From NCBI RefSeq assembly GCF_014197435.1, contig NZ_JACIFP010000001.1, forward strand, positions 2,852,001 through 2,916,000: 64,000 nucleotides of DNA. Reading direction: 5' to 3'. This document shows, in pieces, positions 1-8,400 of this stretch (position 1 is the first letter of the stretch; each line of letters opens with the position of its first letter). The notes beneath the pieces were generated by a model. The model worked only from the letters and a program-made list of their open reading frames with translations. It was not told the origin of the DNA and ran no database searches. Origin of the DNA: Gordonia humi (GTDB lineage: Bacteria > Actinomycetota > Actinomycetes > Mycobacteriales > Mycobacteriaceae). The position numbers and the translations under genes were made by a program.

Positions 1-1
1 C

Positions 2-1084
2 GTCGCCGCCGAACTCGCGCTCCCGCATCGTCGTCGACGGAATCCGTTCGACGAGTCGTCGATGTCCGAGGAACAACTCGACGACGCACTCGACGCCGGT
101 CAGGACGCCGCGGACGAGCCGCCCGCGCCCGACGACGGACACGGAGACGGCGACGACGGACCGGGGGACGATCGCCCCGACTCCGGATCCGAGGACCCGG
201 ACGGACCGGACCCCGACGGTCCCGACGACGACGGACCGGACACCGATCCGCCCGGCGGCGGAGGAGGAGCGACCGGTCCGCGGTTCGGAGCGAAACCGGG
301 TTCGGGTTCGGCCCGCATCCGAACCTTTCGCGCCGACGGCGTCGGCGACGGCGATCCCGGCAGACGCTCGCGCGCCCGGAGCACCCGCGGAGCCACCGTC
401 CGCGACGTCGACTTCACGGCCGCGACCCCGGTCCACCTCTTCGGCACCGTCCTGGCGGCGGCACGACGCGGTGTCGGCCGCGGACTGCCCGCCGTGCAGC
501 CCGACGATCTGCGGGGCGCCGAGCGGATCGGCACCGAATCGAATCTCGTGGTCTTCCTCGTCGACCTGTCCGGATCGATGACCGCGCGCTCGCGGCTGGC
601 GGCCGTGCGCGAGGCCTGCGTCGAACTGCTCCGCGACTCCTACACCCGTCGCGACCGCGTCGCGGTGGTCGTCGCCTGCGGCACGGACGCCTACGTCGCG
701 GTGCCGCCCACCCGATCGGTCGACATCGCCGTGGCCCGACTCGCCCAGGTCCGCACCGGCGGACGCACCCCGCTCGGCGAGGGGCTGATGCGCAGCGTCG
801 AGGTGATCGACCGTGCCGCACGCACCGATCCGCACCGGCGGCCGCTGCTCGTGGTGGTCTCCGACGGTCGCGCGACCGGCGCCGAGGACGCCGCGCGCCG
901 CGTCGAGGCGGGTGCCGACGAGGTGGTCCGGCGCGGTGTCACCAGCGTCGTCGTGGACTGCGAACAGGGCTTCGTCAGACTCGGCACCGCCGTGTCGCTG
1001 GCCGCACGACTCGGTGCGCAGTACGTGCGCCTGGGCGATCTCGCCGAGATCGGGCTCGCGGCCGGTGTGCGCGGAGTCGCCTGA
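2..1084 (+). CDS. Magnesium/cobalt chelatase subunit D-type protein, C-terminal part (5' truncated by window)
   Basis: This is the C-terminal part of a chelatase ATPase/VWA protein. The frame is open to the left edge and reads ALPHRRRRNPFDES before the first ATG at 62. That basic stretch is typical just after the AAA+ part of BchI/BchD-type proteins, so ATG 62 is not the real start. A long Asp/Pro/Gly linker (about 80 residues) follows, then a von Willebrand A domain with the MIDAS motif DLSGSMT. Such proteins drive metal insertion into tetrapyrroles. Next to cobO and cobB, partnership with a CobN-type cobaltochelatase is the likeliest role, but this is inferred from context. Confidence 0.85.
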   Translation, partial: VAAELALPHRRRRNPFDESSMSEEQLDDALDAGQDAADEPPAPDDGHGDGDDGPGDDRPDSGSEDPDGPDPDGPDDDGPDTDPPGGGGGATGPRFGAKPGSGSARIRTFRADGVGDGDPGRRSRARSTRGATVRDVDFTAATPVHLFGTVLAAARRGVGRGLPAVQPDDLRGAERIGTESNLVVFLVDLSGSMTARSRLAAVREACVELLRDSYTRRDRVAVVVACGTDAYVAVPPTRSVDIAVARLAQVRTGGRTPLGEGLMRSVEVIDRAARTDPHRRPLLVVVSDGRATGAEDAARRVEAGADEVVRRGVTSVVVDCEQGFVRLGTAVSLAARLGAQYVRLGDLAEIGLAAGVRGVA

Positions 1085-1215
1085 GCCGGAGGCTCCCTGA
1101 GTTCCCGATGGCCGGAGGCTCCCCGAGTTCCCGATGGCCGGAGGCTCCCCGAGTTCCCGACAGCCGGAGGCTCCCCGAGTTCCCGACGGCCGAAGGCGCC
1201 CCCGAGTTCCCGACG
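1085..1215. repeat. Tandem 26-bp repeat array (VNTR/MIRU-like), 5 units
   Basis: Five head-to-tail units fill the gap between the chelatase gene and cobO: 1085-1110, 1111-1136, 1137-1162, 1163-1188 and a diverged 27-bp unit at 1189-1215. Each begins GCCGGAGGCTCC and ends GAGTTCCCGA plus two or three bases. The first four differ at only a few positions. No unique spacers separate the units, so this is a minisatellite, not CRISPR. The cobO start codon lies 15 bp after the last unit. Confidence 0.93.
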
Positions 1216-1230
1216 GCCTAGGCTGAATCC

Positions 1231-1848
1231 ATGCCTCAAGGAGTCCCCGACAGCGTTCCGAACGACGGCCTGACCACTCGTCAGCGTCGCAACCAGCCGG
1301 TCCTCGGCGTCCACACGGGCCCGGGCAAGGGCAAGTCGACGGCGGCGTTCGGCATGGCGATGCGCGCCTGGAACGCCGGTATGGACGTCGCGGTGTTCCA
1401 GTTCGTCAAAAGCGCCAAATGGAAGGTCGGCGAGGAGTCGACGATGCTCGCCCTCGGGCGCCTGCACGAGGAGACCGGTGAGGGCGGCCCCGTCCAGTGG
1501 CACAAGATGGGGCAGGGATGGTCGTGGATCCGGCGCAGCGACGACGCCGAGGCCGACCACGCCGAATCGGCTCGTGCCGGATGGGCGGAGATCGCCCGAC
1601 GGATCGCCGCCGACGAACACGACTTCTACGTCCTCGACGAGTTCACCTACCCGCTGCACTGGGGCTGGATCGACGTCGACGATGTCGTCGACGCGCTGCG
1701 CGACCGGCCCGGTAAGCAGCATGTGATCATCACCGGCCGGTACGCGCCCGACGCGTTGATCGAGGCCGCCGATCTGGTGACCGAGATGACCAAGATCAAG
1801 CACCCGATGGACGCCGGCCGCAAGGGACAGAAGGGCATCGAGTGGTGA
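1231..1848 (+). CDS. cobO: Cob(I)yrinic acid a,c-diamide adenosyltransferase
   Basis: A 205-residue CobO/BtuR-type ATP:corrinoid adenosyltransferase, the family's usual length. It transfers the adenosyl group of ATP to the cobalt of cobyrinic acid a,c-diamide. The nucleotide loop GPGKGKSTAAFG is near residue 31, followed by FQFVKSAKW, and the C-terminal half carries the family's VLDEFTYPLHWGW and ITGRYAPDAL. Its stop overlaps the GTG start of cobB, so the two are translationally coupled. The same order, cobO-cobB, is found in mycobacteria. Confidence 0.96.
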   Translation: MPQGVPDSVPNDGLTTRQRRNQPVLGVHTGPGKGKSTAAFGMAMRAWNAGMDVAVFQFVKSAKWKVGEESTMLALGRLHEETGEGGPVQWHKMGQGWSWIRRSDDAEADHAESARAGWAEIARRIAADEHDFYVLDEFTYPLHWGWIDVDDVVDALRDRPGKQHVIITGRYAPDALIEAADLVTEMTKIKHPMDAGRKGQKGIEW

Positions 1849-3230
1849 TCGGCCCGGCGACGACCCCCGCGGTCGTCATCGCGGCACCGGCGTCGGGCAG
1901 CGGCAAGACCACGATCACCACCGGTCTGATCGGCGCGCTCACCGCCGCGGGCCACACGGTCGCGCCCTTCAAAGTGGGACCCGACTACATCGACCCGGGC
2001 TATCACGCCGTCGCCGCGGGACGCCCCGGACGCAACCTCGACCCGAACCTCGTCGGCGAGGACCGGACGGGCCCTCTGTTCGTCCACGGCTGCGTCGGCG
2101 CCGACATCGCCGTCGTCGAGGGCGTCATGGGGCTGTTCGACGGCCGCATCACCGATGATCCCGGAACGCTCGGTCTCGGCTCCACCGCCCATGTGGCCAC
2201 CCTGATCGGCGCACCGGTGATCCTCGTCGTCGACGCGGGGGGTCACAGCCAGTCGTTGGCCGCGCTGCTCCACGGATTCGTCGGCTACGATCCGGCGGTG
2301 CGGGTGGCGGGCGTCGTGCTCAACCGGGTCGGATCCGACCGTCACGAGGTCGTGCTGCGGCAGGCCTGTGAGCGGGTCGGCCTGCCGGTGTTCGGCGTGG
2401 TGCGCCGCGACGGAGCGCTGAGCGTCCCGTCCCGCCACCTCGGCCTGGTTCCGGCCGCCGAGCGCAGCGCCGACGCGGTGGCGGCCGTCGCGGCGATCAC
2501 CGCCCGAGTCGGCGCCGGACTCGACGTCGACGCCGTCGTCCGACTCGCCGAGTCGGCGGCGCCGGTCTCGGCGAGTCCGTGGTCGGCGGGCGACGAGATC
2601 GCCGAGCACCGTGCCACCCGGCGACCGGTGGTCGCGATCGCGCAGGGAGCGGCGTTCACGTTCGGATACGCCGAACATCCGGAACTTCTGGAGGCCGCGG
2701 GCGCCCAGATCGTCGCCTTCGACCCGCTGCACGATCGGCTGCCCGCGGAAGCCGCGGGCGTGGTCATCGGCGGCGGCTTTCCCGAGGAGCACGCCGCGGA
2801 CCTCGCCGCCAACCGGGACCTTCGATCCGACCTCGCGGCGCACGTCGCGGCGGGACGCCCGGTGCACGCCGAATGCGCCGGACTGCTGTATCTGACGTCG
2901 ATGCTCGACGGGCACCGGATGGTCGACGCGGTGGAGGGCACCGGTGCGTTCGGTCCGCGGCTCACACTCGGTTACCGCGACGCCGTCGCCGTCGCGGATT
3001 CGGTGCTGTACCGGACCGGAGAACGGATCACCGGACACGAGTTCCACCGGAGCACCGTCGACTTCGCCGGGACGCGGACACCCGCGTGGGCCTGGACCGG
3101 CCCGGACGGGACGCATACGGCCGACGGCGTCGTCGCGGGCGGGGTGCACGCGTCCTATCTCCACGTCCATCCCGCCGGTGCGCCCCGGGCGATCGGCCGG
3201 TTCGTGCAGGCGGCACAGGAGAGCGGATGA
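1842..3230 (+). CDS. cobB: Cobyrinate / hydrogenobyrinate a,c-diamide synthase
   Basis: A 462-residue CobB/CbiA amidotransferase that uses glutamine and ATP to amidate the a and c side chains of the corrin ring. The N-terminal dethiobiotin-synthetase-like ATPase domain has the P-loop APASGSGKTTITTG near residue 11 and the family sequence FKVGPDYIDPGYH. The C-terminal glutamine amidotransferase-like domain contains HAECAGLLYL with the nucleophilic Cys and ends with a His-containing segment (GGVHASYLHVH). GTG at 1842 overlaps the end of cobO by 7 bp, and the stop overlaps the next gene as ATGA. Confidence 0.96.
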   Translation: MVIGPATTPAVVIAAPASGSGKTTITTGLIGALTAAGHTVAPFKVGPDYIDPGYHAVAAGRPGRNLDPNLVGEDRTGPLFVHGCVGADIAVVEGVMGLFDGRITDDPGTLGLGSTAHVATLIGAPVILVVDAGGHSQSLAALLHGFVGYDPAVRVAGVVLNRVGSDRHEVVLRQACERVGLPVFGVVRRDGALSVPSRHLGLVPAAERSADAVAAVAAITARVGAGLDVDAVVRLAESAAPVSASPWSAGDEIAEHRATRRPVVAIAQGAAFTFGYAEHPELLEAAGAQIVAFDPLHDRLPAEAAGVVIGGGFPEEHAADLAANRDLRSDLAAHVAAGRPVHAECAGLLYLTSMLDGHRMVDAVEGTGAFGPRLTLGYRDAVAVADSVLYRTGERITGHEFHRSTVDFAGTRTPAWAWTGPDGTHTADGVVAGGVHASYLHVHPAGAPRAIGRFVQAAQESG

Positions 3231-4852
3231 GCGACACCCGAGGAATCGACAGCCGGGACTTCATCGAGGTCAGTGCCGCCGTCGACGCGCTCGCGGCCAA
3301 GGACGGCAACGACCCCACCGCGCTGCGGGACGTCCTGGAGGCCGTCCTGCTGGTGGGGCAGGGGCTCGAGCTCGACGACGCGCTGCAGCGGATCGTCGAA
3401 GTCGCCGCGGGTGTGCTGGACGCGCAGTACTGCGCTCTCGGTGTCCGCGGACCGGAGTTGAGCCTGCAGGCGTTCGTGCACACGGGCATCAGCGACGAGC
3501 AGTTGGCCACGATGGGGCCGCTGCCGGTGGGGCGCGGTGTCCTCGGCGAACTGCTGCACAACCCGAAGGTGCTGCGCATCCCGCGGCTGTCCGATCATCC
3601 GGCGTCGATCGGCTTCCCACCGAATCATCCGCCGATGGACACGTTTCTCGGCGCGCCGATCATCGTGCGCGGCGAGCTGTTCGGCAGCATCTACCTGACC
3701 GAGAAGCTGGGCGGCGCCGAGTTCACCGAACTCGACGAGAAGATCGTCGGGGTGCTCGCGGTGGCGGCCGGCATCGCCGTCGACAACGCTCGCTCGTACG
3801 AGAGCGCACAGACGCGCATGCGGTGGATGCAGTTGCTCGCCGACCGCGGCAGCGAGCCGCTGCGCGGCATCGTCGTCTCGGAGACGCTCGACGGGATGTG
3901 CGCCGACGTTGCAGCGCTCACCGAGGCCGTGGACGTCTACATCGTGACCGGCGCCCGCCTCGACGCGCACACCGGCGCCGACGTCGACGTGTCCGACCTC
4001 GCGACCGTCGTCGAGGCCTCGGGCGGCGTGCTGTCGGTCCGTCACTTCGACATGGAGCGGCCCTGGCTGCGCGATGGCGCGTCGTGGGCCACCGTCCAAC
4101 CGGTGCAGAGCGAGCCCGGGCAGTTCCGCGCACTCGTGCTGACCCACCGCGAGCGACGCTTCTGGACGGCCGAGGAGTGGGCCGGGATGGCCGGTGTCGC
4201 CCGCGTCGCGTCGTTGTCGATCGCCTACTCCGAACAGCAGAACCTGACACGCGACATGGCGCTGCTGGAGGAGCGGCACCGGATCGCGCGCGACCTGCAC
4301 GATCTGGTCATCCAACGGCTGTTCGCGATCGGCATGTCGATGCAGGCGATGCGGGCGGGGACGCGGGATGCGGCGCTCGACGGTCGCATGGACCAGATCA
4401 TCTCCGACATCGACGCCACCATCGCACAGATCCGGACGTCGATCTTCGACCTCAGGAGCGACGGGACCGCCACCCGGACCCTGCGCCGTCGAGTGCTCGA
4501 CGTCGTGTCCGAACTCGCGGCGCACGCCGCGATCAGCCCGGCCGTGACGTTCGTCGGGCCGGTCGACACGATCGTGCCCGATGCGCTGTCGCCGCACATC
4601 GAGGCGGTGCTGCGGGAGGGGCTGTCGAACGCGTTGCGACACTCGGGCGCCGATCACATCGGGGTGCGCATCGTCGCCGCGGAGGAGTTGCTGGTGGAGG
4701 TGGTCGACAACGGCCGCGGCATTCCGGCCGATGTGACGCAGTCGGGGCTCCGGAATCTGGCCCGGCGCGCGGACGACTGCGACGGCGTGTTCACGGTGAC
4801 GTCGACGCCGGGGGACGGCACGACGATCAGCTGGGTGGCTCCGCTGACCTGA
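3227..4852 (+). CDS. devS: GAF-domain sensor histidine kinase, DevS/DosT-like
   Basis: A 541-residue soluble kinase starting at ATG 3227, which overlaps the cobB stop as ATGA. A longer in-frame extension into cobB is a reading shadow. Residues about 40-205 form a GAF domain with LPVGRGVLGELL and IGFPPNHPPMDTFLGAPI, the signature of the haem-binding GAF-A of mycobacterial DevS/DosT. A weaker second GAF-like region follows (about 205-345). HisKA_3 has the phospho-acceptor His in ERHRIARDLHD near residue 358, and a HATPase domain ends the protein. Known relatives sense oxygen, NO or CO and phosphorylate DevR. A DevR-like regulator lies at 20991-21659, now 16 kb away because of the inserted element. 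Redox sensing itself is inferred. Confidence 0.9.
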   Translation: MSDTRGIDSRDFIEVSAAVDALAAKDGNDPTALRDVLEAVLLVGQGLELDDALQRIVEVAAGVLDAQYCALGVRGPELSLQAFVHTGISDEQLATMGPLPVGRGVLGELLHNPKVLRIPRLSDHPASIGFPPNHPPMDTFLGAPIIVRGELFGSIYLTEKLGGAEFTELDEKIVGVLAVAAGIAVDNARSYESAQTRMRWMQLLADRGSEPLRGIVVSETLDGMCADVAALTEAVDVYIVTGARLDAHTGADVDVSDLATVVEASGGVLSVRHFDMERPWLRDGASWATVQPVQSEPGQFRALVLTHRERRFWTAEEWAGMAGVARVASLSIAYSEQQNLTRDMALLEERHRIARDLHDLVIQRLFAIGMSMQAMRAGTRDAALDGRMDQIISDIDATIAQIRTSIFDLRSDGTATRTLRRRVLDVVSELAAHAAISPAVTFVGPVDTIVPDALSPHIEAVLREGLSNALRHSGADHIGVRIVAAEELLVEVVDNGRGIPADVTQSGLRNLARRADDCDGVFTVTSTPGDGTTISWVAPLT

Positions 4853-4854
4853 CG

Positions 4855-5379
4855 TCAGTCCACGAGTTCGCGGTCGACGACCGCCGAGTCGGGGACGATG
4901 ATCACGTCGCGGTCGGTGGTGAGCACGTGCAGGAACCCCGGCTCGGCTTCGAGGACGTAGCCGTCGATGACGCCGTCGTCGGTGCGGATCCGCTCCTGGC
5001 CCATCCACGGGGCGTCGTTCACGGCGGCCAGGACGAGGACGCCGACCGCGACGATCAGTCCGGCCCGTCGACTGACGGTGACCAGCACGTCGTGCACGAG
5101 GCCGGTGCGCCACCACCCGCGCAGGACGATGATCACCGCGAACACCGCGACGGCGCCGACGATCGTCCACGGGTTGTCGAAGGTGATCGTCATGGAGACG
5201 GCCATCGTCACGAGCAGGACCACGGTGAGGATCGTCGAGAGCGTGATGGTGCCGCGGTGCACGTCCGACGGCCAGAACACCCGCATGCCGAACACGGGCA
5301 GCAGGACCGCGACGAACACTCCGGTCAGGATCGGCTGCCCGGCCACCGTGCCGAAGGCGATAGGGAAGGCGTCCGAGAA
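4855..5379 (-). pseudogene. 3' part of membrane-protein gene split by the integrated element
   Basis: Minus-strand coding sequence for the last roughly 175 residues of a membrane protein, with four predicted hydrophobic segments (for example TILTVVLLVTMAVSM and AGLIVAVGVLVLAAV) and a soluble tail. It has no start of its own except an internal GTG at 5346. Upstream codons stay open through FDFSDAFPIAFGT to the attachment core at 5372-5388, beyond which the DNA is mobile. The 5' part lies at 20819-21001. Joined at the core, the two make one 235-residue ORF exactly in frame. I do not recognise the family. Its stop lies 2 bp from the convergent devS stop. Confidence 0.85.
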
Positions 5380-5409
5380 GTCGAAGGTTGACTTAGGACG
5401 TATGTAGTC
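5372..5409. other. attL: left attachment site of the integrated element
   Basis: The core TCCGAGAAGTCGAAGGT (5372-5388) matches 20811-20827 at 16 of 17 positions. On the element side it is followed, 14 bp after the central AA (5378-5379), by TAGG (5394-5397) and ATGTAGTC (5402-5409). These are the inverse of CCTA and GACTACAT at the other end. This spacing symmetry and short shared core are typical of large serine integrase sites. Host sequence lies to the left. Confidence 0.85.
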
Positions 5410-5491
5410 GATATGCCCGCTGACCTCGGTCTTCGAGTCTGGACAACCTCGCTGGGCTGACTCTACGCTCGGCGTGTCGGTGCCCTCGTCG

Positions 5492-8400
5492 TCAGTACCG
5501 GCGACGGCCGGTCTTCGAGCGCCGCAACTGGCGGTTCTGGACGTCCTCGACGGTCGAGACCAACTGATCCTGACTCATGCCGGTGTTCACGGTGCCGATC
5601 AGCGGTCCGGCGACGGCCGACGCGAGCGACTCGAACATTCCTCCGGCGGCCTCGGGGAGGTACGCGGCGAAGTCGGTCGCGGTCTTGGCGCCCCACGCGG
5701 CCGTAGCGCCGCCGACGTTGGCGATCAGTGCGGCCGGGTCACCTGCGAGCGCCTGACCCCACGCGGGCAGGGCCTTCGCGATACCGGCACCGATCTCGGT
5801 GACCGCCGGGGCCTTCGACTTCGCGAGGGCGAACTGTCCCGACCCGATGCCGAGGGGCGTGTGGTCGGCGAAGCTCTGCCCGACCGTGAGGGCGAGTTCG
5901 TCGTCCTTGGACAGCGACGCCGTCGTGGTCGCCTGCGCCGTCGTGGTGGGCTTGCCGACGACGGCCTCGAACTGCTCGCGCATCCACCGGGTGAGCATCG
6001 ACTCATCGGCCGGGGTCGACTCCGGCGTCGTCGTCGCTGCGGTGTCCGGCGTCGAGGGGGTGTCGATCGTCGTCGTCGAGTCGGGCGTCGTGGTGACTGC
6101 GACCGGGTCGGTCGGGGTACCCGCCGGGGCGGCGCCCTTGCGCTGGATACCGGCGCGCAGCTTGTCGTCGTTCTCGCGGCCTGCCAGGCCGGACCCCCAC
6201 GGGGCGCCGCCCTGGTCGTTGAAGATCGCGGCGGCGATCTCGGCCTGCTGCTCGGGGGTCGCCTGCCCGGCGGTGGGGGCGTACTTGGTCCCGCCGTTGG
6301 CGTCCCACGTGCCCTTTGCGATCTGGAACAGGCCCGACGCCTCGTTGCCGCCGCTGTTGGCGTCCTGTACCTGCTGCACGATGTCGGCCTTGCCGCCGCT
6401 CTCGCGCTGAATGAGGTGGTCCCATTCGGGATCGGTCGACGAGTAGGTCCCGTCGTCGTTCTTCTTCAGCGGGATCGTGTCGACGGTCGACGGTGCCGAC
6501 GAGGTGGTCGACGAGGTGCTCGTCGAGGACCCCGACGACGTCGAGCCCGACGAGGTCGACCCGGTCGTGTCGGCGGCGAAGTTGAACGACGACGGCATGT
6601 TGACGACGAACACCTTGTCGAGGGTCTTGTCCTTCATCGCCTCGTCGAGCGTGGGGACACCCTGCTCGTACTCGGCGGTGAGCTTGCCCGACGTCTTGCC
6701 GGTGAACTGCGAGCCGAGCCCGCTGCTCGCGGTCTGGGCGCCGTCCATCGCGGTATCGGGCGAGGTGCCGATGCCCTCGCCGACGGGGCCCGATGCGCGC
6801 AGGTGGACGTGGTCCTGATGCCCGCTGTAGTCGGCGGCGAAGTAGCTGCCGTCGTCCTTCTGGCGGCCGTGCCAACCGAGCTGTTGCCCGGTACTCGGGT
6901 TCTGCCAGATGATCTGTTCGATCGCCGTGTTCGAGGGCGCCTGACCCATGAGGGCCTCGGCGAATCCCTGCATCGCTTCGACCGACCCGCTGAAGTCGAT
7001 GCCTCGGTTGAGGTGCTGCGGGTTCGGGGCGTAGCCGCTCTCGTTGCGGTCGCTCTCCTGGTGACCGGGGTAGGTCGAGGGCTGCACGCCGTGAGCTGCT
7101 GCGAGCTTGTTGACCCAGTCGGGGAAACCCGACCCGCCGTAGCCGATGCTCGTGCCGGTCGGCAGGCCGTACCCGCCGCCGTCGGCGAAGCCGGGCATCG
7201 CGTTGAACATCGAGTCGAGGAACTGCGCCGACGGGGTCCACCCTGCTCGGATCGCTTCGAGCAGCGGGAGAGTCTGCGGCGTAACCCGCTTGGTCGGCGT
7301 GATGTACTCGCCGGGCATGATGCCCGCGAGGATCGAGTCCTTACCGGCCACGGCGCCGGGGAGCATCGGCACGCGACCGCCGGACGCGAACATCGGCAGG
7401 TCGGGCGTGTCGACGTCGAAGTTCACGGTCTTGTTGATGACGGGGATCGTGAACGACCAGTGCAGACCGAAGTTGTTCCACTTCTCGATCAGCCAGTTGA
7501 GCGCCGACCGGAACCCGTCCTTCAGTCCGTCCCACATGCCCGACAGGGCGTCGCCGATCCGGCCGGGCAGGCCCTTGAAGAAGTCGACCGCCGTGTTCCA
7601 CTTGTCGACGATCCAGTCGACGGCGCCGCCGACGATGCTCTTCGCGTCGGTGATCCGATCCGAGAACCATTGCAGCGCAGGCGAAATGACGTTGTCTACG
7701 GCCCACTGAATCGCGGTCGCCGCTGCCGAGAACACGGCGCCGACGATGGCGCCGAGTAGCTGGATCGCGGGTATCAGAATCGGCATGATGACGCCGACGA
7801 GCTGGGTCAGGATGCCGATCACCTGCACGATGACCGGGAGCAGTGCGCCGACGATCTGCACGAGCGAGGGGAACAGCTGCTCGGCCACTTCGAGCAGCGG
7901 GGGCACGAGGGGGAGCAGGGCGCCGAGCAACTCGCCGATCGCCCCGACGATCTCGGGGAGCAGCGGGGCGAGCATGTTCAGCATCGACACCCAGTAGTCG
8001 CCGATGGTCGAGGCGATCTGCGCAATGATCGGGATCAGCTGCTCTAGCGCAGGCTGAAGCGCCTCGACGAGCTGGGCGATAACGGGGGCGAACGCCTCGA
8101 AGATGGTCGTCAGGACCGGGGCGAGGGCGCCGAGCAGCTGACCGGTGATCTCGCCGACGAGCGGGAGCAACGGCGCCGTCGCGGTGATCAGCGCCGAGAA
8201 CGCCTCGCCAAGGGGACCGATCGCGGGTGCGAGTCCCTGCACGAGTCCGGTCAGCGCCGTTCCGACCGTTTGCAGGACCGCCGAGAGCGGCGGGAGCAGC
8301 GGGGCGAGAGCGTTCGCCAATGCCGAGATGAGGTCGGCGAGGACCGGGAGCACGGGGGCGAGCGCCGTCGCGAACGCGGCGCCGAGGGCGCCGAGGGGCT

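Noticed and set aside
1085..1215. CRISPR array
   Set aside because: Units are head to tail with no spacers and no cas genes nearby; it is a minisatellite.
2579..3226. N-terminal extension of the DevS-like kinase into cobB
   Set aside because: Residues are Arg-rich shadow of cobB; ATG 3227 overlaps the cobB stop as expected and begins family-like sequence.
3155..5170. 671-codon frame antisense to the DevS-like kinase and across cobB
   Set aside because: Arg/Pro/Asp-rich shadow of a well-defined kinase gene; no coherent motif.
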